13,785 nt of DNA from Bacteroidales bacterium UBA2287 (GTDB lineage: Bacteria > Bacteroidota > Bacteroidia > Bacteroidales > Tenuifilaceae). Both the position numbers and the translations under genes were made by a program. The notes under the pieces were generated by a model. It had not been told where the DNA came from and searched no databases. It saw nothing but the letters and a program-made list of their open reading frames with translations. The stretch is taken from positions 85,583-99,367 of the forward strand of contig DDWL01000057.1 of the NCBI GenBank assembly GCA_002345675.1, in the 5' to 3' direction. Positions 1-7,799 of the stretch are shown piece by piece. Position 1 is the first letter of the stretch. Every line of letters begins with the position of its first letter.

Positions 1-29
1 GGTTTTTTGTTTTATAGTTAATAATGAAA

Positions 30-1040
30 TTATTTTGCAAACTTACTACCATCATAAGCCCACTTAATGTAGGCTGCTCCCCATGTAAACCCTGCCCCAA
101 AAGTTGCAATAATTATATTGTCACCCTTTTTAAGAACTGGTTCCCAGTCGGCTAGGCACAATGGAATGGTTGCGCTTGTTGTGTTTCCGTATCGCTGAAT
201 GTTAACCATAATTTTTTCCTTTGGCAATCCCATTCTATTTCCGGTGGCTTCAATAATGCGCATATTTGCCTGATGAGGAACAAGCCAAGCCAAATTTTCG
301 GGTGTTAAGTTATTTCTGTTCATCATTTCAACGGCAGTGTCGGCCATGTTCGAAACGGCTGCCTTAAAAACTGGCTGTCCATCCTGATAAATATAGTGTT
401 GACGATTGGTAACCGTTTCAATTGATGCTGGGTACATTGAACCACCTGCAACCTGATGCAAATACTTACGTCCCGAACCATCAACGCGCATAAGCGAATC
501 GATAACGCCAAGACCGTCGGTATTTGGTTCAACTAGTACTGCGCCCGAACCGTCGCCAAAAATGGGGCATGTGTTTCGGTTGGTGTAATCGGTAATGCTC
601 GACATTTTATCGGCACCAACTACAATAACCTTTTTATGCGAACCCGATTCAATAAATTTCGATGCTGTAACAAGTGCGTAAAGAAAACTTGAACAACCAG
701 CGTTCATGTCGTACCCAAAGGCATTCTTAATGCCTACTTTGTCGCTAATTATATTTGCTGTTGCAGGAAACTGCATGTCGGGAGTAACAACACCGCAAAT
801 TAGCATATCCACTTCGTCGGGCGAAGTATTCGTTTTGCGAAGCAATTCGTTTACTGCATGAACAGCAATATCGCTTGTTCCAAGGCCTTCGCCTTTAAGA
901 ATTCGTCGCTCCTTAATACCTATTCGGGTCATTATCCACTCATCGGTGGTATCGACCATTTTACTTAGCTCCTCGTTAGTGAGGATGTATTCGGGTACGT
1001 AACCGGCAATGCCAGTTATTGCAGCAGTAATTTTACCCAT
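30..1040 (-). CDS. fabH: beta-ketoacyl-ACP synthase III (FabH)
   Basis: Condenses acetyl-CoA (or another short acyl-CoA) with malonyl-ACP to start type II fatty acid synthesis in the cytoplasm. The 336-residue protein has normal family length and a complete thiolase-fold catalytic triad: Cys116 in NAGCSSF, His256 in VPHQAN and Asn286 in YGNTTSAT. The N-terminal TTDEWIMTRIGIKERR block is the usual FabH signature. The start ATG shares one base with the plsX stop codon (TAATG), so translation is probably coupled to PlsX. It is the last gene of the yceD-rpmF-plsX-fabH operon inside the window; only 29 bases follow its stop, so further downstream genes or a terminator would lie outside. Acyl-CoA preference (straight or branched starter) cannot be judged from the sequence. 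Confidence 0.96.
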   Translation of the reverse strand: MGKITAAITGIAGYVPEYILTNEELSKMVDTTDEWIMTRIGIKERRILKGEGLGTSDIAVHAVNELLRKTNTSPDEVDMLICGVVTPDMQFPATANIISDKVGIKNAFGYDMNAGCSSFLYALVTASKFIESGSHKKVIVVGADKMSSITDYTNRNTCPIFGDGSGAVLVEPNTDGLGVIDSLMRVDGSGRKYLHQVAGGSMYPASIETVTNRQHYIYQDGQPVFKAAVSNMADTAVEMMNRNNLTPENLAWLVPHQANMRIIEATGNRMGLPKEKIMVNIQRYGNTTSATIPLCLADWEPVLKKGDNIIIATFGAGFTWGAAYIKWAYDGSKFAK

Positions 1041-1984
1041 TAGTTAAATGCTTCTTTAATTTTACCGCAAAGATTGGTGGCAATAACTTCTTGCGTTTGA
1101 AGAATCATATTCATAATGGCCTTTGCATTCGAAATTCCGTGGCCTATTATTACGGGTGCATTAACACCAAGAATTGGAGTTCCACCATAGTTCTCGAAGT
1201 TGAAGCGTTCAAAGTAAGGGTCTTCAATTTTTCGAGCCTTAATAAGGTGATAAAATGCTTCGGCCTCTTTAAGAACAACATTGCCAACAAAACCGTCGCA
1301 CACAACAACATCGGTCTTTTGGTTCGAGAATAGGTCGTTCCCTTCGACATTACCAACGAATTTAAAATCGGTCGAATCCTTCATAAGCTCGAAGGCGCTT
1401 TTTGAGACTAAGTTTCCTTTTTCCTCCTCTTCGCCAATATTTAAAAGCGCAACCCTGGGTTCTTCGTTATTAAAAATTAATTTCGAAAAAATTGACCCAA
1501 GCATGGCGTATTGATACAGAACGTCGGGGCGGCAATCGGGATTAATTCCAACGTCGAGAATAAGATTGAACTTATTTTCTAATCCAACCGGAATGTAGCT
1601 AGCTATGGCTGGTCGAATTATTCCAGGAATTGACTTAATGGCATACATTGCACCAACCAGCATTGCGCCAGTACTTCCTGCACTCGCAAAGCCATCAATT
1701 TTACCAGTTGCAAGCCACTTAAAGCCAACAGCAATGCTGGAATCGGGCTTTTTAGTAAGCGACTTGGCAGGGTTTTCGCCCATTTCAATAACTTCGGAAC
1801 AGTGAACTATTTCGAAGTCGAAAGGATTTGCGTTCAGCTTAGCAAGTTCAGCTTTTATAAGCGCTTCATCTCCGAAAAGCACAATATGCTGTTCGGGTAG
1901 TAATTGCTTTTGGGCTATTATTGCCCCTGCAACAACTGCTGCTGGAGCATAATCGCCGCCCATTGCATCAACTCCAATTCTCAT
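1040..1984 (-). CDS. plsX: phosphate acyltransferase PlsX
   Basis: Converts acyl-ACP and phosphate to acyl-phosphate, the acyl donor that PlsY uses to make lysophosphatidic acid, so it links fatty acid synthesis to phospholipid synthesis at the inner face of the membrane. The 314 residues match the family's usual length. Recognisable blocks are the N-terminal MRIGVDAMGGDYAP, the glycine-rich ASAGSTGAMLVGAM near residues 102-115, LNIGEEEEKGN near 180-191 and the C-terminal HGISNAKAI. It lies 42 bases after rpmF, with a short GC hairpin in the gap, and overlaps fabH by one base. The rpmF-plsX-fabH order is a widely conserved arrangement. No damage is visible. Confidence 0.96.
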   Translation of the reverse strand: MRIGVDAMGGDYAPAAVVAGAIIAQKQLLPEQHIVLFGDEALIKAELAKLNANPFDFEIVHCSEVIEMGENPAKSLTKKPDSSIAVGFKWLATGKIDGFASAGSTGAMLVGAMYAIKSIPGIIRPAIASYIPVGLENKFNLILDVGINPDCRPDVLYQYAMLGSIFSKLIFNNEEPRVALLNIGEEEEKGNLVSKSAFELMKDSTDFKFVGNVEGNDLFSNQKTDVVVCDGFVGNVVLKEAEAFYHLIKARKIEDPYFERFNFENYGGTPILGVNAPVIIGHGISNAKAIMNMILQTQEVIATNLCGKIKEAFN

Positions 1985-1999
1985 GCTAATTTTAATAAA

Positions 2000-2017
2000 C
2001 CCCCAAAAAAGAGGGGG
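2000..2017 (-). promoter_or_regulatory. hairpin between rpmF and plsX, possible attenuator
   Basis: In the 42-base gap after rpmF the minus strand reads five C, an eight-base T-rich loop, five G, then TTTATT. This resembles a short, weak intrinsic terminator or a processing hairpin. It could lower expression of plsX and fabH relative to the abundant ribosomal protein L32. The stem is only 5 bp and the U-run is broken, so strong termination is unlikely; the function is inferred. Confidence 0.35.
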
Positions 2018-2026
2018 TGTTTTAAA

Positions 2027-2212
2027 CTAAGCTGTTACAGCCTTTGCGATTGCTTGTTTGCCTCTGTAAAAACCACACTCAGGACATACGTGGTGAAACT
2101 GAATGGTTGCAGAGCAGTTAGAACATGTTGCCAGGGTTGGTTCAGAAGCTTTGTAGTGAGTTCTGCGCTTGTTTCTCCTTTGCTTCGAAATTTTACTCTT
2201 TGGATGTGCCAT
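2027..2212 (-). CDS. rpmF: 50S ribosomal protein L32
   Basis: Small structural protein of the large ribosomal subunit. The 61 residues start MAHPKSKISKQRRNKRR, the typical basic N-terminal tail that threads into rRNA, and contain a four-cysteine zinc ribbon (C30-x2-C33 and C43-x2-C46). This is therefore the zinc-binding form, not a cysteine-less paralog. It lies 54 bases downstream of the DUF177 gene and 42 bases upstream of plsX on the same strand. The yceD-rpmF pairing is conserved across distant bacteria. The short ORF on the opposite strand over this region is a shadow. Confidence 0.97.
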   Translation of the reverse strand: MAHPKSKISKQRRNKRRTHYKASEPTLATCSNCSATIQFHHVCPECGFYRGKQAIAKAVTA

Positions 2213-2266
2213 TTTAACTTGTTATTTTCTTGGTTATACTATTTATTGGCTATGTTAATCGAAAAT

Positions 2267-2806
2267 TTAATTCTTTTTTTTAAGGTTTTTCAGTATGTCC
2301 CATCGTGGGTCGGTTGTTCCGTTTGTTTTTGGCTCAATCGAACCAACTGTTACTATTCTGTTTAGCATTTGAGGATTACAGTCGTTTTCGTTTGAACCTT
2401 CGATTCCGTGATACCGGCTAATTGGTAAGCTTAAGCAAATGCTTTCGTACAAATACTGGGCTATATTAACCTCGAATTCGTTCTCGCTAACCACCCACAG
2501 TTCATCGTTATCGCTAACTTCGTCGTTCCCAATTTTAACAATAAGTCTTCCGCTAAACTCAATGGGCAAATTAAAGGGCTCCAAACATCGGTCGCAAACA
2601 ACCTCAACCTCGCCTGTTATGTCAATAAAGAACTCCAGCATAGTGCTGTGCTTCAGCAACTGAACGTTTGCAACTAGGTTGCCTCGCTCAATTTCCCCTT
2701 CGGGATATTCCTTAAAGAACTTATCGTTGATTTCGAACTCAAACGAGTGACTTCCAACCTTAAGTCCTTTATATTGAATTGTATATATGTTCAAAATGCT
2801 GCTCAC
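2267..2806 (-). CDS. yceD: DUF177 / YceD family protein
   Basis: Member of the DUF177 (YceD) family, which is linked to 23S rRNA or large-subunit biogenesis and usually sits beside rpmF, as here. Visible marks are YTIQYKGLKVGSHSFEF near the N terminus, the CDRCLEPF motif (Cys71 and Cys74 from the chosen start) and the C-terminal DPRWDILKNLK block common in Bacteroidota members. The frame opens at a TTG at 2830, but that codon lies inside a TAnnTTTG promoter element, so it should not be on the mRNA. GTG at 2804-2806 gives 179 residues and puts the conserved Tyr at position 8, which fits relatives as I remember them; TTG at 2794 is the next alternative. No ATG is available near the N terminus. 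First gene of its operon. Confidence 0.85.
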   Translation of the reverse strand: MSSILNIYTIQYKGLKVGSHSFEFEINDKFFKEYPEGEIERGNLVANVQLLKHSTMLEFFIDITGEVEVVCDRCLEPFNLPIEFSGRLIVKIGNDEVSDNDELWVVSENEFEVNIAQYLYESICLSLPISRYHGIEGSNENDCNPQMLNRIVTVGSIEPKTNGTTDPRWDILKNLKKKN

Positions 2807-2827
2807 TTTCCCAAAAAAAATATCGGG

Positions 2828-2835
2828 CAAAGGTA
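2828..2835 (-). promoter_or_regulatory. Bacteroidota-type -7 promoter element for the yceD-rpmF-plsX-fabH operon
   Basis: The minus strand reads TACCTTTG, an exact match to the Bacteroidota housekeeping -7 consensus TAnnTTTG. Transcription would start near 2821, about 15 bases before the GTG chosen for yceD. A clear -33 TTTG is not visible; a T-rich run lies about 16 bases upstream. The call rests on the exact match and its position. Confidence 0.6.
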
Positions 2836-2870
2836 AATATTATTATGAAATAAAAAAAGTTTACAATAAT

Positions 2871-2931
2871 ATATCAAAACCTCTCTTAATTATTCGACCT
2901 TAAACATGGTTTAATGCTGAAATTTTGATAT
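2871..2931. repeat. AT-rich nested inverted repeats between typA and yceD
   Basis: A 9-bp inverted repeat (ATATCAAAA at 2871-2879 and TTTTGATAT at 2923-2931) encloses a smaller interrupted palindrome, TAAAC-ATG-GTTTA, at 2901-2913. It lies after the typA stop and upstream of the yceD promoter. It could be an operator or a weak 3' structure for typA. The arms contain almost no GC, so a chance origin in AT-rich DNA is quite possible. Confidence 0.25.
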
Positions 2932-2942
2932 TGAATTAACAA

Positions 2943-4751
2943 TTACGACAGAGCCTGTTTCTGTTTTCTTTTACGCTCATTTTCATCGAGTAATATTTTT
3001 CGGAGACGAATTGATTGTGGGGTTACCTCAACGTACTCATCTTCCTGAATGTATTCGAGTGCCTCTTCGAGCGAAAACTTTGTTGCCGGAGGCAAATATA
3101 CCTTGTCGTCGGTTCCCGATGCCCTTATGTTGGTTAGTTTCTTGGCTTTGGTTACGTTAACGCCAAGGTCGCCAGCACGAGTATAGTCGCCAATAACTTG
3201 TCCTGTATATATTTCTTCGTGCGACTCGACAAAAAAGCGTCCTCTGTCCTGAAGTTTATTAAGTGCATAGGCAAAAGCGGTTCCTGTTTCAATTGAAACC
3301 AGAGATCCATTTATGCGATTTTCAATTTCGCCTCTATAGGGTTCGTACCCTTTAAATCGATGGGCTATTACAGCTTCACCAGCTGTTGCGGTTAAAAGAA
3401 TATTGCGAAGGCCAATAATTCCGCGAGCGGGAATATCGAACTCGAGATGAACCCTTTCATTCTTTCGCTCCATTATTTGTAAATTACCTCTACGGCGGTT
3501 TACAACTTCAATGGCTTTTCCTGAGTATTCGTCGGGTAAGTCGATGGTAAGCTGCTCAATGGGTTCGCACTTTTCGCCACCAATCATTTTTATAATAACC
3601 TTGGGCTGGCCTACCTGAAGCTCATAGCCCTCGCGTCTCATTGTTTCGATTAATATTGAAAGGTGAAGCACTCCCCTTCCAAAGACATTAAAAGCATCGG
3701 CAGTTTCGGCCTCTTCGACTTTAAGGGCAAGATTTTTTTCGAGTTCCTTCTCGAGGCGTTCACGAACATGACGAGATGTTAAAAACTTACCTTCTCTGCC
3801 AAAAAATGGAGAATCGTTAATGGTAAAGCGCATACTCATTGTGGGCTCGTCGATATGAATTCCAGGGCGCGATTCGGGATTTTCGGGATCGGCAATTGTA
3901 TCACCAATTTCAAAGCCATCGATACCAACTAGTGCGCAAATATCGCCTGCTAGTACCTTTTGAACTTTAAGTTTTCCTAAACCGTCGAAAACGAGTAGTT
4001 CTTTAACTTTGGTGCGAAGAACTTGTCCCGATTGTTTTACCAGCACCACGTTTTGTCCTAGCGAAATTTCGCCTCTGTAAAGGCGACCAATGGCAATTCG
4101 GCCTACATACGATGAGTAGTCGAGCGATGCGATTTGCATTTGCAGGGTTCCCTTTTCGACCTTTGGAGCAGGAATGTGCTCAACAATACAATCGAAAAGC
4201 GGAGTAATATCGGTTGAGGGTTCTTTATAACTTTTGCTCATCCACCCCTGCTTAGCACTTCCGTATATGGTAGGAAAGTTTAGCTGATCTTCGTTGGCTT
4301 CGAGATTGAACATAAGTTCGAAAACCTGTTCCTGAACCTCTTCGGGACGACAGTTAATTTTGTCGACCTTATTAATAACAACAATTGGCTTAAGACCTAA
4401 TTCAAGAGCCTTTTGTAATACAAATCGTGTTTGTGGCATTGTACCTTCAAAGGCGTCGACGATAAGCAAAACTCCGTCGGCCATATTAAGTACACGCTCA
4501 ACTTCGCCACCAAAATCGGCGTGACCTGGTGTGTCGATAATGTTTATTTTAACTCCCTTGTAAACAACCGAAACGTTTTTAGCAAGAATAGTAATACCCC
4601 TCTCGCGCTCCAGTTCGTTGCTATCCATTATTAGCTCACCGGGTATTTCGTGGTCTTTAAAAAGTTTTCCTTGAATAATCATTTTGTCGACCAGCGTTGT
4701 TTTTCCGTGATCGACGTGTGCAATAATGGCAATGTTTCTAATTTCCTGCAT
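2943..4751 (-). CDS. typA: translational GTPase TypA/BipA
   Basis: Ribosome-binding GTPase related to EF-G and LepA, involved in 50S assembly and growth under stress such as cold. From the ATG at 4749-4751 the protein has 602 residues, the usual length. G motifs are intact: G1 AHVDHGKTT (11-19), G2 RERGIT (about 49-54), G3 DTPGH (73-77) and G4 NKVD (127-130). The EF-G-like domains III and V and the TypA-specific C-terminal domain follow. The frame can be extended 23 codons upstream to 4820, but that peptide (MFLKFLASKR...) precedes the conserved MQEIRNIAIIAHVDHG start, and a -7 promoter element at 4772-4779 lies inside it, so the extension is rejected. It appears to be transcribed alone. Confidence 0.96.
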   Translation of the reverse strand: MQEIRNIAIIAHVDHGKTTLVDKMIIQGKLFKDHEIPGELIMDSNELERERGITILAKNVSVVYKGVKINIIDTPGHADFGGEVERVLNMADGVLLIVDAFEGTMPQTRFVLQKALELGLKPIVVINKVDKINCRPEEVQEQVFELMFNLEANEDQLNFPTIYGSAKQGWMSKSYKEPSTDITPLFDCIVEHIPAPKVEKGTLQMQIASLDYSSYVGRIAIGRLYRGEISLGQNVVLVKQSGQVLRTKVKELLVFDGLGKLKVQKVLAGDICALVGIDGFEIGDTIADPENPESRPGIHIDEPTMSMRFTINDSPFFGREGKFLTSRHVRERLEKELEKNLALKVEEAETADAFNVFGRGVLHLSILIETMRREGYELQVGQPKVIIKMIGGEKCEPIEQLTIDLPDEYSGKAIEVVNRRRGNLQIMERKNERVHLEFDIPARGIIGLRNILLTATAGEAVIAHRFKGYEPYRGEIENRINGSLVSIETGTAFAYALNKLQDRGRFFVESHEEIYTGQVIGDYTRAGDLGVNVTKAKKLTNIRASGTDDKVYLPPATKFSLEEALEYIQEDEYVEVTPQSIRLRKILLDENERKRKQKQALS

Positions 4752-4771
4752 GTAGTGGTAAAATTGGGGTG

Positions 4772-4779
4772 CAAAGGTA
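4772..4779 (-). promoter_or_regulatory. Bacteroidota-type -7 promoter element for typA
   Basis: The minus strand reads TACCTTTG, exactly TAnnTTTG and identical to the yceD element. The predicted start near 4765 leaves a leader of about 14 bases before the typA ATG, and it supports the shorter TypA start. No convincing -33 TTTG is visible at the usual spacing. Confidence 0.6.
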
Positions 4780-4877
4780 TGAAACAAAATGCGTTTTGAA
4801 GCTAAAAACTTCAAAAACATTCATTTTCAACATAAAAAAAATAAAATGCAGTACGAGAAAGGCTTCAAACTAGAGTG

Positions 4878-4933
4878 AAAAAGTAATCTTTTTATTTATG
4901 TAAATGCTAATAAATGTTTATTAATAAGCATTT
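4878..4933. repeat. two AT-rich hairpins in the pepE-typA gap
   Basis: The 115-base stretch after the pepE stop holds an AAAAAG/CTTTTT hairpin with a 4-base loop (4878-4893) and a second inverted repeat, AAATGCT/AGCATTT (4902-4908 and 4927-4933), whose stem continues imperfectly. They lie just after the pepE stop on its strand and may act as a weak 3' end. There is no T-run after the stem nearest the gene, so this is not a standard terminator. Confidence 0.3.
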
Positions 4934-4935
4934 AA

Positions 4936-5640
4936 CTAATCGAACAGAAAATCGATGTCGTCGCCAGGTTGAATCTCTCGGGTTGTTTGGGTGTGTTTAA
5001 AAATTCGTGCCGACTTGGGTCCGAGTAGCGTTGCTGTACCCGATTCAATTTTAATCATACTGCCTTCGCGGAGTCCAACAACGTAAACGTATGGATCCAT
5101 TTCGAGGTATTCAATAATTCTCTCTTCGCGGGTTTCGCCTGCGTGTCCTGCCGGATTCACATCGAGGTAGTGAGGATTTATTTGAAAGCGAACAATATTA
5201 AAGGCACTTAAATTATCGGGTTCGGTAATGGGCATGTCGTTGGTGGTACAAATTGTAGGGCAAGCAACATTAGCACCAGCGCTCCATCCAATATATGGAA
5301 TTCCATTAAATACGCGATACCTTAGCGTTTCAATTAGGTCGTTTTGCTGAATAAGCTTAAGAAGCTTAAAGGTGTTTCCTCCGCCAACCACAATTGCTTC
5401 GGCTTGCTTAACGGCCTCCTTTGGGAACTTTTCGTGATGAATTGACTTCACCTTAATGCCTAATTTTTGAAATTCGGTTTGAATATCCTTCTCGTACTCG
5501 TCGAACGAAAAAGTAACTGCCGCATAGGGTATAAAAAGTACTGTGTTTACTCCCTTTAGCGTTTCGCGAATTTGTTCGATACAATGCTGAAGATAGGGTT
5601 CGCCTGCATTTGTTGAGTTGCTTATAAGAAGGATTTTCAT
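4936..5640 (-). CDS. pepE: dipeptidase E (peptidase family S51)
   Basis: Cytoplasmic serine peptidase that cleaves dipeptides with N-terminal aspartate. The 234-residue protein matches the length of enterobacterial PepE. The nucleophile is Ser120 in GWSAGAN, with Asp135 (TTNDMP) and His157 (INPHY). These positions agree with the Ser120-Asp135-His157 triad known for Salmonella/E. coli PepE. The glycine-rich VVGGGNTF (84-91) precedes the nucleophile elbow as expected. No signal peptide is present. It is a single-gene unit, with 121 bases to the TPR gene upstream and AT-rich hairpins after the stop. A weak promoter-like CAAATTTG at 5675-5682 differs from consensus in one fixed base and is not called separately. 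Confidence 0.94.
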   Translation of the reverse strand: MKILLISNSTNAGEPYLQHCIEQIRETLKGVNTVLFIPYAAVTFSFDEYEKDIQTEFQKLGIKVKSIHHEKFPKEAVKQAEAIVVGGGNTFKLLKLIQQNDLIETLRYRVFNGIPYIGWSAGANVACPTICTTNDMPITEPDNLSAFNIVRFQINPHYLDVNPAGHAGETREERIIEYLEMDPYVYVVGLREGSMIKIESGTATLLGPKSARIFKHTQTTREIQPGDDIDFLFD

Positions 5641-5761
5641 TTTTTGTGCTTTTGTTTAGTTCGCGCTTAGGTTGCAAATTTGTAATCTTCGTGGCTTTAT
5701 TCAAAACATAAGGCGTTATATAAACAGGGATTTACACAAACACTCAAAATTTAGTGACAAA

Positions 5762-7690
5762 CTAGGGTTTTAAGAGTACAAAACGAATTGGCTGTAATGA
5801 AGGGTGCGACATTTCGAGCATTTCGAATAGTCCATTCAATGATTGTTTTAGTGACTCATTTTCGTCGTAGCCATGTTTTTGAAAAACACTCTCTAAGTTT
5901 TTTATCAAATCGCTGGGTAATTTTTCGTCGCCAGTTACCGAAACTAATAGAATGCAATCGCCATTGTTAGTGCTTAAGAAATTCTCATCGTTAACCACTT
6001 GAAGTGTTTTAGAAACTTGATTGTAACTTATTACGACTGAATTATTTGAAAAAGCTAAAATGCCATTTGAATGATTAAATGAAAGACAGTTCGTTGCGCT
6101 AAATTCGTTTGAGGCTTCGGCATTAAATAGATTAACTATAGTGTTAGGCTGAACATTTTGGATTTGCTCTATTTCGTTTGTAATTGAGCCCTCAACAGCG
6201 AGAAGCTTATAAAAAACATCTTCAGTCATTGTTTCAGTTTGCCAAAACACAATTACGGTTTCTCCTTCTTTACAAAAGTTAGATAAGCCAAACTTTATCA
6301 TTCTATTTTCAGAGGAGTGCCACTGATAAAAATACTTATACTTTACATTTAGTTGCAGTAGTATATTTTTTTGATATACAGGATATAAATATTCAATTTT
6401 TGAATTGGCTGAACTGTTTTTATGCAATTTTTTATTAAGCAGTCGAGCCCTGATGTAAAGAATAATAAGCAAACCAATTATTAGCAACAAAAGTAAAAGT
6501 ATGGCATAACAAGTTTTTAAATAATCAGTTCTTACTTTGAGTTCGTTCTTTAGGTTGGCCAGTTCTGTTGTTTGCTGTTCTGTGTCGAGTTTATTTTCGA
6601 GGCTAGCAAGTTTTTCGGCCGTTTCTAGGGTAAGCAGCGAGTCCTTAACCTGAAGAAATTTCTTATAGTAACTCAGTGCCTCCTTGTGTTGCCTCGTACT
6701 TTCGTACACTTCAGCTAAATTATAGTATACTTCTTTTTGAGTTTCGGCCTTATTTAGCTTCTCGGCCAGGCTTGCCGACTGTTGATAGTATACCTTGGCC
6801 GTTTCGAACTTGGCTAACTTAAAATATGCAAGACCAATGTTTTTTAGTGTATTACACTGGTACGAGAGGTTTCCGAGGTCGGTAAAAGTTTTTAGTGCTT
6901 GTGAGTGGTATAGAATTGCATCGTTTAGTTGGTTCTTTTTAAAGTAAAGGCTTCCAATGTTGTCTTGAATTATTGCAACTCCGAGGTTAATTTGTAGAGA
7001 ATCGTATATAAGTAGCGACTTATAAAAAAAGGTATACGCTAGATCGTACGAACCCAGTTCCATGTAGGCGGTTGCAATATTGTTCGAGGCAGCAGCAACA
7101 GCTCTCGAATACTTTAGCTTCTGGTTAATTTCTAAATACTTTTTAAAGTAATCGATGGCTTTTAGGTAGTCGTCGCGGTAAAAGAAAATTTGGCCAATAT
7201 TATTCGATGCCATGCCAATGCCCTCGTCGTATTGAATTTTACTGAATATTTTAAGCGACGCCTGGTAATTATCGATAGCCAATTCGTATTTTCCCCAAGT
7301 ACGATATACAAGTCCTATGTCGTTTAAAACCTCCCCCATTTCCTTTTCACCATTAACCTGCTCGTAAATGGCGAGCGCATCCTTAAAATTATTTAACCCA
7401 CTTAAAAGTTCTCCTTTTTTATAAAGCATATAGCCTTTTTGGTGATACGCATCGGCAGCCATAACCCAAAAGCGTTTTCGTTTTGCTAAATCGATGGCTT
7501 CGTCCCAATATGCAATACTTACCGAGTAAGCCGAGTCGAGGTGTGAAATGGCAAGTTTGTATAAAGCCCTGTAACGAGCAGTGTCGTTTTTTGTGGTTTT
7601 TACAATAACCTTAAGGCTATCGATTGTGGAATTACCGATTGAAAAAAAGTAAAATAATGTAAGGGTTAGCAAGAGTGCTATTTTACGCAT
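5762..7690 (-). CDS. TPR protein with one membrane helix and a degenerate SpoIIE/PP2C-like C-terminal domain
   Basis: A 642-residue membrane protein, probably a signalling receptor or scaffold. An N-terminal signal peptide (about 1-20) is followed by tetratricopeptide repeats with a regular 40-residue spacing (units near 80, 120, 160, 200, 240, 280 and 320; for example NDIGLVYRTWGKYELAI and NNIGQIFFYRDDYLKAI). A short coiled coil (about 355-388) and one transmembrane helix (about 394-416) come next, then a cytoplasmic domain of about 220 residues. That layout matches Bacteroidota TPR-SpoIIE proteins, and the last domain can be laid by eye on SpoIIE/PP2C phosphatases: IEYLYPVYQKNIL for the IxYAxRIQxAIL helix, YFYQW for DFYWF, GDCILLVSVTG for GDxxYLFSDG. 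The acidic metal-binding residues are missing. It has no HTH or kinase motifs. The function is unknown; a pseudophosphatase role is my inference. Confidence 0.85.
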   Translation of the reverse strand: MRKIALLLTLTLFYFFSIGNSTIDSLKVIVKTTKNDTARYRALYKLAISHLDSAYSVSIAYWDEAIDLAKRKRFWVMAADAYHQKGYMLYKKGELLSGLNNFKDALAIYEQVNGEKEMGEVLNDIGLVYRTWGKYELAIDNYQASLKIFSKIQYDEGIGMASNNIGQIFFYRDDYLKAIDYFKKYLEINQKLKYSRAVAAASNNIATAYMELGSYDLAYTFFYKSLLIYDSLQINLGVAIIQDNIGSLYFKKNQLNDAILYHSQALKTFTDLGNLSYQCNTLKNIGLAYFKLAKFETAKVYYQQSASLAEKLNKAETQKEVYYNLAEVYESTRQHKEALSYYKKFLQVKDSLLTLETAEKLASLENKLDTEQQTTELANLKNELKVRTDYLKTCYAILLLLLLIIGLLIILYIRARLLNKKLHKNSSANSKIEYLYPVYQKNILLQLNVKYKYFYQWHSSENRMIKFGLSNFCKEGETVIVFWQTETMTEDVFYKLLAVEGSITNEIEQIQNVQPNTIVNLFNAEASNEFSATNCLSFNHSNGILAFSNNSVVISYNQVSKTLQVVNDENFLSTNNGDCILLVSVTGDEKLPSDLIKNLESVFQKHGYDENESLKQSLNGLFEMLEMSHPSLQPIRFVLLKP

Positions 7691-7747
7691 AGCAAATATT
7701 TTAATTTATATGGTTAGTAATACGAAAAAAGGCAACTAAAGTTAAAC

Positions 7748-7775
7748 AAAAAAAGCCATCCTTGTGGGATGGCTT
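7748..7775 (-). terminator. intrinsic terminator of the sigma/anti-sigma/barrel operon
   Basis: On the minus strand a perfect 9-bp stem (AAGCCATCC / GGATGGCTT, 5-base loop) is followed by an unbroken run of T, 25 bases after the stop of the barrel gene. This is a textbook rho-independent terminator. It separates the operon from the TPR gene, which therefore needs its own promoter in the remaining 57 bases. Confidence 0.88.
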
Positions 7776-7799
7776 GAGATAATATTACTAAAGCTGGGT

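Noticed and set aside
1904..2365. 153-codon plus-strand ORF over plsX, rpmF and the yceD end
   Set aside because: It is antisense to three well-conserved genes, and its cysteine-rich translation resembles no protein; it is a shadow frame.
4752..4820. 23-codon N-terminal extension of TypA
   Set aside because: It lies upstream of the conserved family start and overlaps a consensus -7 element, so it is probably promoter and leader DNA.
5675..5682. promoter -7 element (CAAATTTG) for pepE
   Set aside because: One of the fixed bases of TAnnTTTG is wrong and there is no -33 element; too weak to call.
5453..5704. 83-codon minus-strand ORF overlapping the pepE start
   Set aside because: It overlaps a confidently assigned PepE N terminus in another frame and shows no recognisable features.
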